From DASWHX01 sp036397995 (GTDB lineage: Bacteria; Bacteroidota; Bacteroidia; Cytophagales; Cyclobacteriaceae), in NCBI GenBank assembly GCA_036397995.1, contig DASWHX010000015.1, positions 15,523 through 79,522 on the forward strand: DNA of 64,000 nt. Reading direction: 5' to 3'. The translations under genes and the position numbers were made by a program. How positions within the stretch are numbered: the stretch's first letter is position 1; the number at the start of each line of letters is the position of its first letter. The notes under the pieces were generated by a model, which had not been told where the DNA came from, made no database searches, and saw only the letters and a program-made list of their open reading frames with translations. Of the stretch, positions 17,495 through 25,949 are shown piece after piece.

Positions 17495-18769
17495 TTAGTC
17501 AATCTTGTCAAAACCTGTGTAATCGACCAATACTTCAGGAATGGCAATTCCCACTGAACTTTGATTATTTTCAATAATTGCGGCCATAATCCGGGGAAGG
17601 GCCAATGCACTTCCATTTAAGGTATGGACAAGTCTGGTCTTGCCGGTCGAATCTTTGAATCGAAGTTTGAGCCGGTTAGACTGAAACGTTTCGAAATTGC
17701 TGACGGAGCTTACTTCGAGCCACTTCTTCTGACCGCCCGAAAAAACTTCCATATCATAGGTAATTGATGATGTAAATCCCAAATCACCCGCGCAAAGTCG
17801 GAGTTGCCTGAAATGCAGATTCAGCTTTTTCAATAATCCCATCACGTACTCGCACATCTCATCCAACGCTTTGTAAGAATTATCCGGATGCTGAATTTGA
17901 ACTATCTCCACTTTATCAAATTGATGCAGTCGGTTAAGTCCACGGACGTGAGCTCCCCAGCTGCCTGCTTCTCTCCTGAAACAAGGGGTGTAGCCTACAT
18001 TTTGAATAGGTAATTCATCTTCTTTCAAAATAACATCCCGGTACAGGTTAGTTATCGGAACTTCCGCGGTGGGGATCAGATATAAGTTCTCGTCAATTAA
18101 TTTATACATCTGACCATCCTTATCCGGAAGTTGACCGGTTCCATACCCCGAATCTTCGTTCACAACAATAGGAGGTTGAATTTCAGTATACCCTGATTTC
18201 AGAGCTTCATCCAGAAAAAAATTAATTAAAGCCCGTTGCAGGCGGGCACCTTTTCCTTTGTAAACCGGAAATCCGGCCCCGGAAATTTTATTCCCTAATT
18301 CAAAGTCTATGATATCATACTTCTTTATTAATTCCCAATGAGGCAATGGGTCGTCAACCAGATTTGGCTTTTCACCCCACAAAGTTACCACTTCATTATC
18401 TTCAGCAGATTTGCCGGCGGGAACCATTTTGTTGGGAATATTCGGAATTGTATATAAGAGGTCTTTAAGCCTGTCCTCAAGTTGATTAAGTTCTTCTTCT
18501 TCTCTCTTTGCAGCCTCCTTTAGTGTGACGGATTTCCGCTTTTTATTTTCAGCCTCCTCTTTCTTCCCTGCCTTCATGAGTGCCCCAATCTCCCTGGAGA
18601 GTGCGTTGCTCTCTGCCAGGTGAGAATCCAGGGAAGCCTGAGTCTTCTTTCTATTGGCATCAAGTTCAAGCACTGTGGCGAGCGCCTTTTTGGCATTGGG
18701 GAAATTGCGCTTTTCAAGGCCGTGGATTGCATTTTCTATGTTTTCTCTCAGATATGGAACAAACAGCAT
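17495..18769 (-). CDS. serS: Seryl-tRNA synthetase
   Basis: A 424-residue class II synthetase that charges tRNA-Ser. The N-terminal 110 residues form the antiparallel coiled-coil arm (LDANRKKTQASLDSHLAESNA) that grips the long variable arm. The catalytic core has motif 2 (PCFRREAGSWGAHVRGLNRLHQF) and motif 3 near the C-terminus (LNGSALALPRIMAAIIENNQ). Length is normal and the protein appears complete. It stands alone, divergent from rho across 280 bp. Confidence 0.98.
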   Translation of the reverse strand: MLFVPYLRENIENAIHGLEKRNFPNAKKALATVLELDANRKKTQASLDSHLAESNALSREIGALMKAGKKEEAENKKRKSVTLKEAAKREEEELNQLEDRLKDLLYTIPNIPNKMVPAGKSAEDNEVVTLWGEKPNLVDDPLPHWELIKKYDIIDFELGNKISGAGFPVYKGKGARLQRALINFFLDEALKSGYTEIQPPIVVNEDSGYGTGQLPDKDGQMYKLIDENLYLIPTAEVPITNLYRDVILKEDELPIQNVGYTPCFRREAGSWGAHVRGLNRLHQFDKVEIVQIQHPDNSYKALDEMCEYVMGLLKKLNLHFRQLRLCAGDLGFTSSITYDMEVFSGGQKKWLEVSSVSNFETFQSNRLKLRFKDSTGKTRLVHTLNGSALALPRIMAAIIENNQSSVGIAIPEVLVDYTGFDKID

Positions 18770-18851
18770 GGTATTTGATTGTTAGACAGGTAAAAATAAG
18801 GCAAAATTAACAAAACCGGTGGACAGGGGATTTCGTTTAGACCTTAAGAAA

Positions 18852-18895
18852 AAGATTCAAAATCTTGACTATTAGTTAAGCTTGGTCTAATATTG
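18852..18895 (+). promoter_or_regulatory. Candidate rho promoter with an overlapping inverted repeat
   Basis: TTGACT (18865-18870) and TAATAT (18888-18893) are separated by 17 bp, an almost ideal sigma70-like pair. The -10 region also reads TAATATTG, one base from the Bacteroidota TAnnTTTG. AAGATT-CAA-AATCTT (18852-18866) is a perfect inverted repeat touching the -35 end. Transcription from here would leave a leader of about 145 nt before rho, a plausible place for autoregulation. The rest of the 280-bp gap to serS shows no other structure that I recognise. Confidence 0.5.
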
Positions 18896-19049
18896 CAAGG
18901 TCAGTCGGATTAAAGACATCCCTTGTCGAGATTCAGCTAACGACTTTCTTCAAAAAGTTTATTAATTCTAATTACCATTTACAGGAGTATATTCTTTATA
19001 ATAATTTATAAGTATTAAAAACCCTTCTTTATTTTGAACTAATCATTTT

Positions 19050-20711
19050 ATGTACAGTATTGATGATCTGAATGTGAAACTTCTTTCAGAGTTGAAAGAG
19101 ATTGCAGAGGAGTTGGGATTTAAGAATCACAAGAAAATGTCTAAGACAGACCTGGTATACAAGATTCTTGATCAGCAAGCCCTCAAACCTGATGATGCCG
19201 AACAGCCCCTCAAGGCATCTTCTAAAGAAAAAGAAAAAGAAAAAGACAAAGCCGAAGACCTTTTTGATTCTTTCGAAATGGAATTTGATGAAAGTATAAC
19301 TTCTTTTGATTCTCCATCCGAAGACGTAGATAAAGGTAAAGCGAACTCCGGTTCTTCCGATGGTGAACCGGAAGCAAAAGAAAAAGAAACAGAACCGGCG
19401 TCAACAAACGCAAATCTGGAAAGTTCTGCAAAGGCCGTAAATGGTAAGGAAGACATAGGTGATCGAAAACCCAGAGGAGACCTTGATAGCCGTGATAACC
19501 GTGATAGCAATGAAAACCGTGATAGACGTGAAAACCGTGATAGCCGTGATCAAAACCGTGGCAAGAAAAGTGGCGCTGCAGCTTTGATAAAAGAGTTTGA
19601 CGGTGTTATTGAAAATGATGGCGTATTGGAAATTATGCAGGATGGATATGGATTCCTGCGGTCATCCGATTATAATTATCTGGCAAGTCCCGACGATATT
19701 TATGTTTCTCCTTCTCAAATAAAACTTTTTGGATTAAAGACCGGGGATACAATCAAAGGCCAGATTCGACCTCCAAAAGAAGGTGAAAAATATTTCGCCT
19801 TACTCCGGGTTGAATATATAAACGGAAAGACAGCGGAAGAAATCAGAGACAGGGTTTCATTTGAATATCTCACTCCGCTTTTCCCAAATGAAAGACTGAA
19901 TTTAAGTACCAAGCCTGATCGGTTTTCAACAAGAATACTGGATTTGTTCGCACCCATCGGAAAGGGCCAGCGAGGTATGATCGTTGCACAGCCCAAAACT
20001 GGTAAAACCGTTCTGTTGAAAGAAATTGCGAATGCGATAGCTGAAAATCACCCGGAAGTCTACCTGATGATCCTGCTGATTGATGAACGTCCGGAAGAGG
20101 TAACTGACATGGCAAGAAGTGTTAAGGCAGAAGTAATTTCTTCCACCTTTGACGAGCAGGCGGAACGACATGTTAAGGTGGCCAGTATTGTACTGGAAAA
20201 AGCAAAACGGATGGTTGAAGTTGGGCACGACGTAGTAATTCTTCTTGATAGTATAACCCGTCTGGCCAGAGCGTATAATACTGTTGTGCCTTCCTCGGGA
20301 AAAATACTCTCCGGTGGCGTGGATGCAAATGCCCTCCACAAACCAAAAAGATTTTTCGGAGCTGCCAGAAATGTGGAAAATGGCGGTTCATTAACTATTA
20401 TCGCCACGGCACTGATTGAAACAGGTTCTAAAATGGATGAAGTTATCTTTGAGGAATTCAAAGGAACCGGTAACATGGAATTACAACTTGACAGAAAACT
20501 ATCTAACAAGCGCGTTTATCCTGCTATCGATGTTCCTGCTTCCGGTACTCGTCGTGAAGAATTACTCATGGATAAGGAAGAATTACAGCGTGTCTGGATT
20601 CTGAGGAAGTTCATGTCTGATATGAATTCTAACGAGGCGATGGAATTCCTGCTGGACAAGATGAAGGGTACGCGAAATAATGAGGAATTTCTTGTTTCAA
20701 TGAACGGATAA
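19050..20711 (+). CDS. rho: Transcription termination factor Rho
   Basis: A 553-residue hexameric RNA helicase. Residues 1-45 are the Rho_N helical domain ([18 protein letters not shown]). Residues about 47-180 are a long acidic then Arg/Asn/Asp-rich insert absent from E. coli Rho (419 aa). Next is the cold-shock-type RNA-binding domain ([14 protein letters not shown]), then the ATPase with Walker [22 protein letters not shown] and the Q/R-loop region. Disordered inserts of this kind are typical of Bacteroidota Rho. The gene is convergent with the next one with a 2-bp gap, so no separate terminator fits between them. Confidence 0.98.
   Translation: MYSIDDLNVKLLSELKEIAEELGFKNHKKMSKTDLVYKILDQQALKPDDAEQPLKASSKEKEKEKDKAEDLFDSFEMEFDESITSFDSPSEDVDKGKANSGSSDGEPEAKEKETEPASTNANLESSAKAVNGKEDIGDRKPRGDLDSRDNRDSNENRDRRENRDSRDQNRGKKSGAAALIKEFDGVIENDGVLEIMQDGYGFLRSSDYNYLASPDDIYVSPSQIKLFGLKTGDTIKGQIRPPKEGEKYFALLRVEYINGKTAEEIRDRVSFEYLTPLFPNERLNLSTKPDRFSTRILDLFAPIGKGQRGMIVAQPKTGKTVLLKEIANAIAENHPEVYLMILLIDERPEEVTDMARSVKAEVISSTFDEQAERHVKVASIVLEKAKRMVEVGHDVVILLDSITRLARAYNTVVPSSGKILSGGVDANALHKPKRFFGAARNVENGGSLTIIATALIETGSKMDEVIFEEFKGTGNMELQLDRKLSNKRVYPAIDVPASGTRREELLMDKEELQRVWILRKFMSDMNSNEAMEFLLDKMKGTRNNEEFLVSMNG
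19482..19562 (+). repeat. Imperfect tandem repeats in rho encoding NRD/SRD units
   Basis: About nine degenerate copies of a 9-bp unit close to AACCGTGAT or AGCCGTGAT lie within rho and encode [21 protein letters not shown] sequence at about residues 145-170. The copies differ mostly at wobble and at the Ser/Asn codon. In-frame units mean copy-number change would vary linker length without breaking the gene. Confidence 0.8.
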
Positions 20712-20713
20712 CT

Positions 20714-21922
20714 TTAAGCCTGCTCAGCTACAAAATCTTGCAGATATTGATAAGGCGGAGTTAAATTTCCTGCGCTCGTAATTGTAGCTCTTTCTATGAT
20801 TTTATCCTTATCTTCTTCAATTAGAGAAGGTAAAACCTTATCTATAATATCACGCCCAAAATCCTCACTTGCATTTCTGGGTAGCTCAGCCGGTAAATTA
20901 TCGATTGACATTACGGATACGTTCGCTTCATCAACAAAGGGAAGTTCAATCCGGTTTTCTTCAGGATTATAATCGTAAAAGGGTTCATCAATAGTGGTGG
21001 CTTTTTTTGTGGAAGGGATAGAACCATCAATGTCACACGTGATGTCTGCAATTACACGGATATTGAAATCAACCTTCAGCATATCTTCCCGGGTAAATAA
21101 TTTCGGCGCACTCGGATCCCAATAGGCTGCGGCAATCAGCAAGTCACAGGCCTTTCTGTACTTGAGAAAATCAGACCCGAATCTCTCCGGATACTGATGA
21201 AATTCCTTTTTTTTGAATTCTTTGCCTTCCTTATGCTTATTGTATTCCCGTGGATTAATCTGACTGAAAACAGGTTCCTTAAATCTTTCATTAATGAAAT
21301 CGGAGGGATTTACTTTTCTGATTCCCATTCCTAACAACACTTCAATGGCTCCCTTTGCAACTCTACCACCACCGGTTATAAGAATTTTTATGTTGGGTAA
21401 TTTTACTTTGGTGTATTCAGTTTTTAGGTCATCAAGGTCAAAGCACTCGTGAGCCCTGCGCAATTTGAATAACTTATACCGGAGGCCAAATGCCAAAATT
21501 CCATTATAGGCGCCAACAATTCCGGCATACCTTCCAAATGCAACAATTCTGTTTCTTTCGGAGTCGGTCAGGACTTCGTAATCAATAAGCATGATTTCTT
21601 TTTTCAAAATTTCCTGTAGCAATTTCTTGTTATAGGCTTGTTTCTTAATGGTATGAGAAAAGAAAAAATAAGTTTTCCCGGCGATCAATTTTTCAACAGG
21701 AACTTCTTTAACCCCAAGGAGCACATCACAATCTTCGATACTATTCCTAACTTCAATTCCGGCTCCACGGTATTCATCATCCGTAAAACAGCGAATGTCA
21801 CTTGACTGGGCAATTACTCTAACATTTGGATATTTCGACTGGAGCTCAGAAGCATGGGAAGGAATCAGCGGCACCCTGTGGTCCATGGGAATTTTTCCTT
21901 CACGTAAAAGACCTATTTTCAT
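20714..21922 (-). CDS. Saccharopine/alanine dehydrogenase-like NAD(P) oxidoreductase
   Basis: A 402-residue soluble enzyme; I use the ATG at 21922 (MKIGLLREGKIPMDHRVPL), the family's typical start. The N-terminal domain resembles AlaDh/PNT (LLGVKEVP, KTYFFFSHTIKKQ). A Rossmann region has ILITGGGRVAKGAIEVL. The pattern is closest to lysine-forming saccharopine dehydrogenases; the exact substrate is uncertain. It is convergent with rho (2-bp gap) and divergent from the next gene. Confidence 0.85.
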   Translation of the reverse strand: MKIGLLREGKIPMDHRVPLIPSHASELQSKYPNVRVIAQSSDIRCFTDDEYRGAGIEVRNSIEDCDVLLGVKEVPVEKLIAGKTYFFFSHTIKKQAYNKKLLQEILKKEIMLIDYEVLTDSERNRIVAFGRYAGIVGAYNGILAFGLRYKLFKLRRAHECFDLDDLKTEYTKVKLPNIKILITGGGRVAKGAIEVLLGMGIRKVNPSDFINERFKEPVFSQINPREYNKHKEGKEFKKKEFHQYPERFGSDFLKYRKACDLLIAAAYWDPSAPKLFTREDMLKVDFNIRVIADITCDIDGSIPSTKKATTIDEPFYDYNPEENRIELPFVDEANVSVMSIDNLPAELPRNASEDFGRDIIDKVLPSLIEEDKDKIIERATITSAGNLTPPYQYLQDFVAEQA

Positions 21923-21984
21923 AAAATGCCCTGCATTTAAAGGTGGCAAAGTTAACCGATTTCATCTTAACTTAGATTGCAGTA

Positions 21985-22584
21985 ATGAAAATAGATATTA
22001 CTTACATGTGGCTGATTGGAGCCTGGGCTATTTACTTCTCACTTCATAGTCTAATGGCCAGACAAAATGTGAAACAATGGGCTGCAATTAACTTAAGCCT
22101 TAATAAATATTACAGGTTAGTATATTCCATGATATCGACAATCGGCTTATTTGCACTGTTGGTATTTAATGGATTGTATGATCAAACTTTAATAATCTCC
22201 AGGACAAAGGTAATCATGTATCTTTCTCTGATGCTCGCCACATCAGGGGTATTAATTATCAGCCGGAGTTTTAAGGTGTATTCGCTTAAAAAATTTCTGG
22301 GATTAAGTAAAAAGGAGGAAAGTGAATTGCAAATTAAAGGCATTCTTAAATATGTAAGGCATCCTATTTACTGCGGCACCATACTTATTATAATAGGTTA
22401 TTGGTTTTTTAACCCTACAATTGCAACCACTGTAACTTGCATTACAACGTTTCTTTACCTGCCTATTGGAATTCTTCTTGAGGAAAAAAGCCTGATCCGG
22501 GAATTTGGAGAAACCTACCTGAATTATAAGCGGAAGGTACCGGCGTTGATTCCAAAGTTATGGAGTAGTAGTTCTGCGAATTAA
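21985..22584 (+). CDS. NnrU/isoprenylcysteine methyltransferase-like membrane protein
   Basis: A 199-residue inner-membrane protein with about five helices. The C-terminal half has the ICMT/PEMT-type pattern: KYVRHPIYCG, a helix, then EEKSLIREFGETYLNYKRKVPALIP, which forms the SAM and substrate site in this superfamily. The N-terminal half (YFSLHSLMA) resembles NnrU-type proteins. It is likely a methyltransferase acting on a lipid or prenylated substrate, but the substrate is unknown. Start at the ATG at 21985, 62 bp from the divergent dehydrogenase. Confidence 0.8.
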   Translation: MKIDITYMWLIGAWAIYFSLHSLMARQNVKQWAAINLSLNKYYRLVYSMISTIGLFALLVFNGLYDQTLIISRTKVIMYLSLMLATSGVLIISRSFKVYSLKKFLGLSKKEESELQIKGILKYVRHPIYCGTILIIIGYWFFNPTIATTVTCITTFLYLPIGILLEEKSLIREFGETYLNYKRKVPALIPKLWSSSSAN

Positions 22585-22608
22585 GCATTAAAAAATCTCA
22601 TAGCGCAA

Positions 22609-22800
22609 TCACTTACTTCTTCCTTTCTTCTTAGATTTCATTTTCTTTTTCGTTAACTTTTTGTCATCCACATTCCGGTTCAGGAATTCATTTATTTTGT
22701 CGATATCCATAGTTGATTTCAACTCACCGAAGGAGTCAACTTTTAATTCGAACCCTTCCAGTTGGGGATTAACTCTGGGTTTTTTTTTAGATTTTGCCAC
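22609..22800 (-). CDS. Small basic protein of unknown function
   Basis: A 63-residue protein with an extremely Lys/Arg-rich ending (KKLTKKKMKSKKKGRSK) and a Lys-rich start (MAKSKKKPRVNP), around a short acidic-hydrophobic core (LEGFELKVDSFGEL, MDIDKINEFLN). It begins 4 bp after the gltX stop on the same strand, so it is the last gene of the ridA-gltX run. The composition suggests nucleic-acid or ribosome contact, but no known family is recognised. Confidence 0.7.
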   Translation of the reverse strand: MAKSKKKPRVNPQLEGFELKVDSFGELKSTMDIDKINEFLNRNVDDKKLTKKKMKSKKKGRSK

Positions 22801-22804
22801 AAGT

Positions 22805-24325
22805 CTAATTTATAGAATTGAACGTGGTTCTCATGCGCTTAAGTGATTCATCTTTTCCCAAAAAAGCGATTATGCCAATCAAGTCAGGTCCGCCGCCTTT
22901 TCCGGTAATTGAATGCCGAAGCGCCTGCATAACTTTTCCCGCAGGCATTTCAATGGTTACCAACGTGGATTCCAATGATTCTTTAATATTGGAAGCGGTA
23001 AATAAATCCAGTGAATGCCAGGTATTCATCAAGGATTGAATTGCCTTCTTTGTATCGGCATTCCATTTCCTGGCAACAACGTTTTCTTCATAATGTGATG
23101 GAGCTTCCCATAAATACCGGGCTTCAGTAAAAAGTTCATGCAGAAAAGAAACCCGATCTTTCATAAGTTCAACCGCTTCGGAAACTTTTTCATCAGAATA
23201 TTTTATTTGGTTTTCTTCCAGAGAAATTTTCAAACTGCTTATCATCTTTTCTTTAGGCAATTTATGAACATACTGCTGGTTAAACCAGATTGCTTTTTCA
23301 AAATCAAATTTAGAACCTCCTTTTTGAATTCTTTCCACGGAAAAATCTTCACAAAGCTCTGCTAATGCATAAATTTCTTTCTCGGTTCCAGGATTCCATC
23401 CCAAAAAAGCAAGGAAATTTATGAGTGCTTCCGGAAGGAAGCCTTTTTCCCTGAATCCTTCGGAAACCTCGCCGGTGTTGGAATCTTTCCAGGAGATTGG
23501 AAAGATAGGAAATCCTTGTTTGTCAGCATCCCTTTTACTGAGTTTGCCATTGCCGTCGGGTTTCAGGAGTAAGGGTAAATGAGCAAACTTTGGCATAGTA
23601 GATTTCCAGTCAAAACCCTGGTAAAGCAAAACATGAATGGGAGTTGATGAAAGCCATTCTTCGCCCCGGATAACATGCGATATTTTCATCAAATGATCGT
23701 CTACTACATTCGCTAAATGATAGGTCGGCATGCCATCGCTTTTGAGAAGAACTTTGTCATCTATATTGGATGAATTAAATTCCACGTTACCACGAATCAG
23801 GTCGGTAAATGAAATACTGGTATTCTCAGGTACTTTCAATCTGATCACCCGCTCCGATTCTGATGCCATCAAATTCCTGGTTTCTTCTTTGTCTAGTGAT
23901 AAGGAATTCTTCATTTCACTACGGGTGAGATAGTTATATAACTGAGTATCACTTTTTGCTTCCTTTAATCTTGCCCGCATTGCCTCAAGTTCTTGGGCTG
24001 TATCAAAAGCGTAGTAGGCATTACCGCTTTCAATAAGTTGATCAGCGAACTTTTGGTAAATATTTTTTCTCTGAGATTGCCGGTAAGGACCGAAGTCTCC
24101 GCCTTCGCGGATACCTTCATCGGGCCGGATGCCTAACCATTCTAGGGAATTCATGATATACTCGAGTGCGCCATCAACAAATCTGTTTTGATCGGTATCT
24201 TCAATACGCAAAATAAATTTGCCCTTATTTTTCTTTGCAAATAGAAAATTATAGAGCGCCGTGCGAACGCCTCCAATATGGAGAGGTCCGGTGGGTGAAG
24301 GTGCAAATCTAACTCTGACTGACAT
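22805..24325 (-). CDS. gltX: Glutamyl-tRNA synthetase
   Basis: A 506-residue class I synthetase that charges tRNA-Glu. The HIGH motif is HIGG in FAPSPTGPLHIGGVRTALYN (residues 7-26). The KMSKS equivalent is KLSKR (GNGKLSKRDADKQGFPIF). The helical C-terminal anticodon-binding half is present (SITGKGGGPDLIGIIAFLGK). Complete and of normal length. It lies 38 bp after a small membrane-protein gene on the same strand. Confidence 0.97.
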   Translation of the reverse strand: MSVRVRFAPSPTGPLHIGGVRTALYNFLFAKKNKGKFILRIEDTDQNRFVDGALEYIMNSLEWLGIRPDEGIREGGDFGPYRQSQRKNIYQKFADQLIESGNAYYAFDTAQELEAMRARLKEAKSDTQLYNYLTRSEMKNSLSLDKEETRNLMASESERVIRLKVPENTSISFTDLIRGNVEFNSSNIDDKVLLKSDGMPTYHLANVVDDHLMKISHVIRGEEWLSSTPIHVLLYQGFDWKSTMPKFAHLPLLLKPDGNGKLSKRDADKQGFPIFPISWKDSNTGEVSEGFREKGFLPEALINFLAFLGWNPGTEKEIYALAELCEDFSVERIQKGGSKFDFEKAIWFNQQYVHKLPKEKMISSLKISLEENQIKYSDEKVSEAVELMKDRVSFLHELFTEARYLWEAPSHYEENVVARKWNADTKKAIQSLMNTWHSLDLFTASNIKESLESTLVTIEMPAGKVMQALRHSITGKGGGPDLIGIIAFLGKDESLKRMRTTFNSIN

Positions 24326-24363
24326 AAAATATTTAACTTACAAAACTAAAGTATTGGAATCAA

Positions 24364-24825
24364 TCATTCAGTAAAAAGAGAATAAAAGGCCTTACGTGAT
24401 CCTTTTACTTTTCGATGAAAATGTGTGGATGTAAAATAATAATTGAATAGGAATGCTGCCATAGAAATAACGGCATATAAATTATTGTTGTATTGAAAAA
24501 GAAACAATAAACACAATAACATGGTAACTACAGACCAAAAAGAGACAAATAATGCCGTGGAGAATAGCAAATTATAGGAAGTGAAAATTATAGATCCTTT
24601 TGAAGTTTTTTCAATGCTTCCTTTTATAAATGGAATAAAATTATCGGGGCGATCTAACTTTTCAGAAATTCTGAAAGAATCTGATTCAATGTGTCCGATA
24701 AATTTCTTCTGATGCCCGGATTTTCTTTCAACCGGATGAAGGGTATTTTCTGAGAGGATCTGAATTACTTTGTCAGATGTGAAAGGCAAAACCAGGGTTT
24801 CATGATAATAGGGTAGAATCCTCAT
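24364..24825 (-). CDS. Uncharacterised two-helix membrane protein
   Basis: A 153-residue protein. The first 85 residues are soluble and mixed alpha/beta in character (LVLPFTSDKVIQILSEN, FIGHIESDSFRISEKLDRPDNF). Two membrane helices follow (LFSTALFVSFWSVVTMLLCLLFLF and AVISMAAFLFNYYF), then a basic tail. The start overlaps the ridA stop by 4 bp (ATGA), so translation is coupled. I do not recognise the family. Confidence 0.75.
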   Translation of the reverse strand: MRILPYYHETLVLPFTSDKVIQILSENTLHPVERKSGHQKKFIGHIESDSFRISEKLDRPDNFIPFIKGSIEKTSKGSIIFTSYNLLFSTALFVSFWSVVTMLLCLLFLFQYNNNLYAVISMAAFLFNYYFTSTHFHRKVKGSRKAFYSLFTE

Positions 24826-25199
24826 TTAATGGCAATACAGGAAATTTCCACATTTACATTTTTGGGTAATGCAGAAACTTCCACGGTTTCCCGTGCGGGG
24901 GGAATTGCTCCAAAGTAGCTTCCATAGGCTTCATTGATAGCCTGAAAATTACCCATGTCCTTCACAAAAATGGAACACTTCACTACATTTTCAAAGTTAA
25001 GACCTGCTTCTTCAAGAATGTTTCCAAGGTTCTTCATTACCTGGTGAGTCTCCTCTTTAATTTCGTTAGTTATCATGGCACCATTTTCCCTGTCAATAGC
25101 AACCTGGCCTGAGACGAACAAAATATCATTGGCCCAGATGGCCTGGCTATAAGGACCGATAGGCGCAGGGGCTTTTTTAGACTCAACAACGTTTTTCAT
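24822..25199 (-). CDS. ridA: RidA family enamine/imine deaminase
   Basis: A 125-residue protein that fits the trimeric RidA (YjgF/YER057c) family along its whole length: APAPIGPYSQAIWAN, FVSGQVAID, the catalytic Arg region PPARETVEVSALPKN, and the C-terminal VEISCIAI. RidA hydrolyses reactive enamines such as 2-aminoacrylate made by PLP dehydratases. It is the first gene of a minus-strand run leading to gltX. Confidence 0.95.
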   Translation of the reverse strand: MKNVVESKKAPAPIGPYSQAIWANDILFVSGQVAIDRENGAMITNEIKEETHQVMKNLGNILEEAGLNFENVVKCSIFVKDMGNFQAINEAYGSYFGAIPPARETVEVSALPKNVNVEISCIAIK

Positions 25200-25274
25200 T
25201 ATTGTTTAAGAAGGTTATGTTAAATTTGAACGAATTTGGATTCCAAATTACAAATTGTTAAAGACAAAATATCT

Positions 25275-25934
25275 ATGAAAATCCTTGTAGTTGGGAATAT
25301 TGATCAGTTTGAAGAGCTAAAGCTTAAATTTGGAGCCGATCACGTTTACTCCTCTCTTGAAGATTCAGACAATCCGGAAGGATATGATCCGGAGGTTGTA
25401 TTTGATTTTGTGGCGGAAGAGATTCCCGAATCGCTTGAAAATTATGAGAAGATTGAGTGTCCTGTTTTCTTTTCCATAGTAAAAACAAGCCTTGCTCATC
25501 AAAATATTTATTATCCGGTAAAAGACCAATGGTTTGGATTTAATGGATTACCAACTTTTATAAACAGGGAACTCCTGGAAGTTTCCATTTTTAATTCCAA
25601 GGGAGAAGGATATCTTAGCAAGATTGCACATGGCTTAAAAACTGATTATGTGCTTGTGGAAGATCGGGTAGGTATGGTTTCACCAAGGGTTGTGTGCATG
25701 ATAATAAATGAAGCTTTTTATACCAATGCGGAGGGAACAGCTTCTGAAAAGGACATTGATCTTGCCATGAAACTGGGCACGAATTACCCATTGGGTCCAT
25801 TTGAATGGGCAGAAAAAATTGGTATTGAAAATGTTTATGAAGTTTTGGAAGCAGTATATGAAGACACCGGAGATGAACGTTATAAAATCAATCCACAATT
25901 AAAGAAGAAATACCTGAAAGAAATTACCAGGTAA
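25275..25934 (+). CDS. Reduced 3-hydroxyacyl-CoA dehydrogenase-like protein
   Basis: A 219-residue protein from the ATG at 25275 (a TTG at 25236 is less likely). The last 100 residues match the 3HCDH C-terminal domain (GMVSPRVVCMIINEAFY, ASEKDIDLAMKLGTNYPLGPFEWAEKIG). The N-terminal half is a shortened Rossmann-like segment with no GxGxxG loop (KILVVGNIDQFEEL). Typical enzymes are about 280 or more residues, so NAD binding is doubtful. It may be a non-catalytic relative. It is convergent with glmS, 15 bp apart. Confidence 0.8.
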   Translation: MKILVVGNIDQFEELKLKFGADHVYSSLEDSDNPEGYDPEVVFDFVAEEIPESLENYEKIECPVFFSIVKTSLAHQNIYYPVKDQWFGFNGLPTFINRELLEVSIFNSKGEGYLSKIAHGLKTDYVLVEDRVGMVSPRVVCMIINEAFYTNAEGTASEKDIDLAMKLGTNYPLGPFEWAEKIGIENVYEVLEAVYEDTGDERYKINPQLKKKYLKEITR

Positions 25935-25949
25935 CGATGGATTAAAAAC

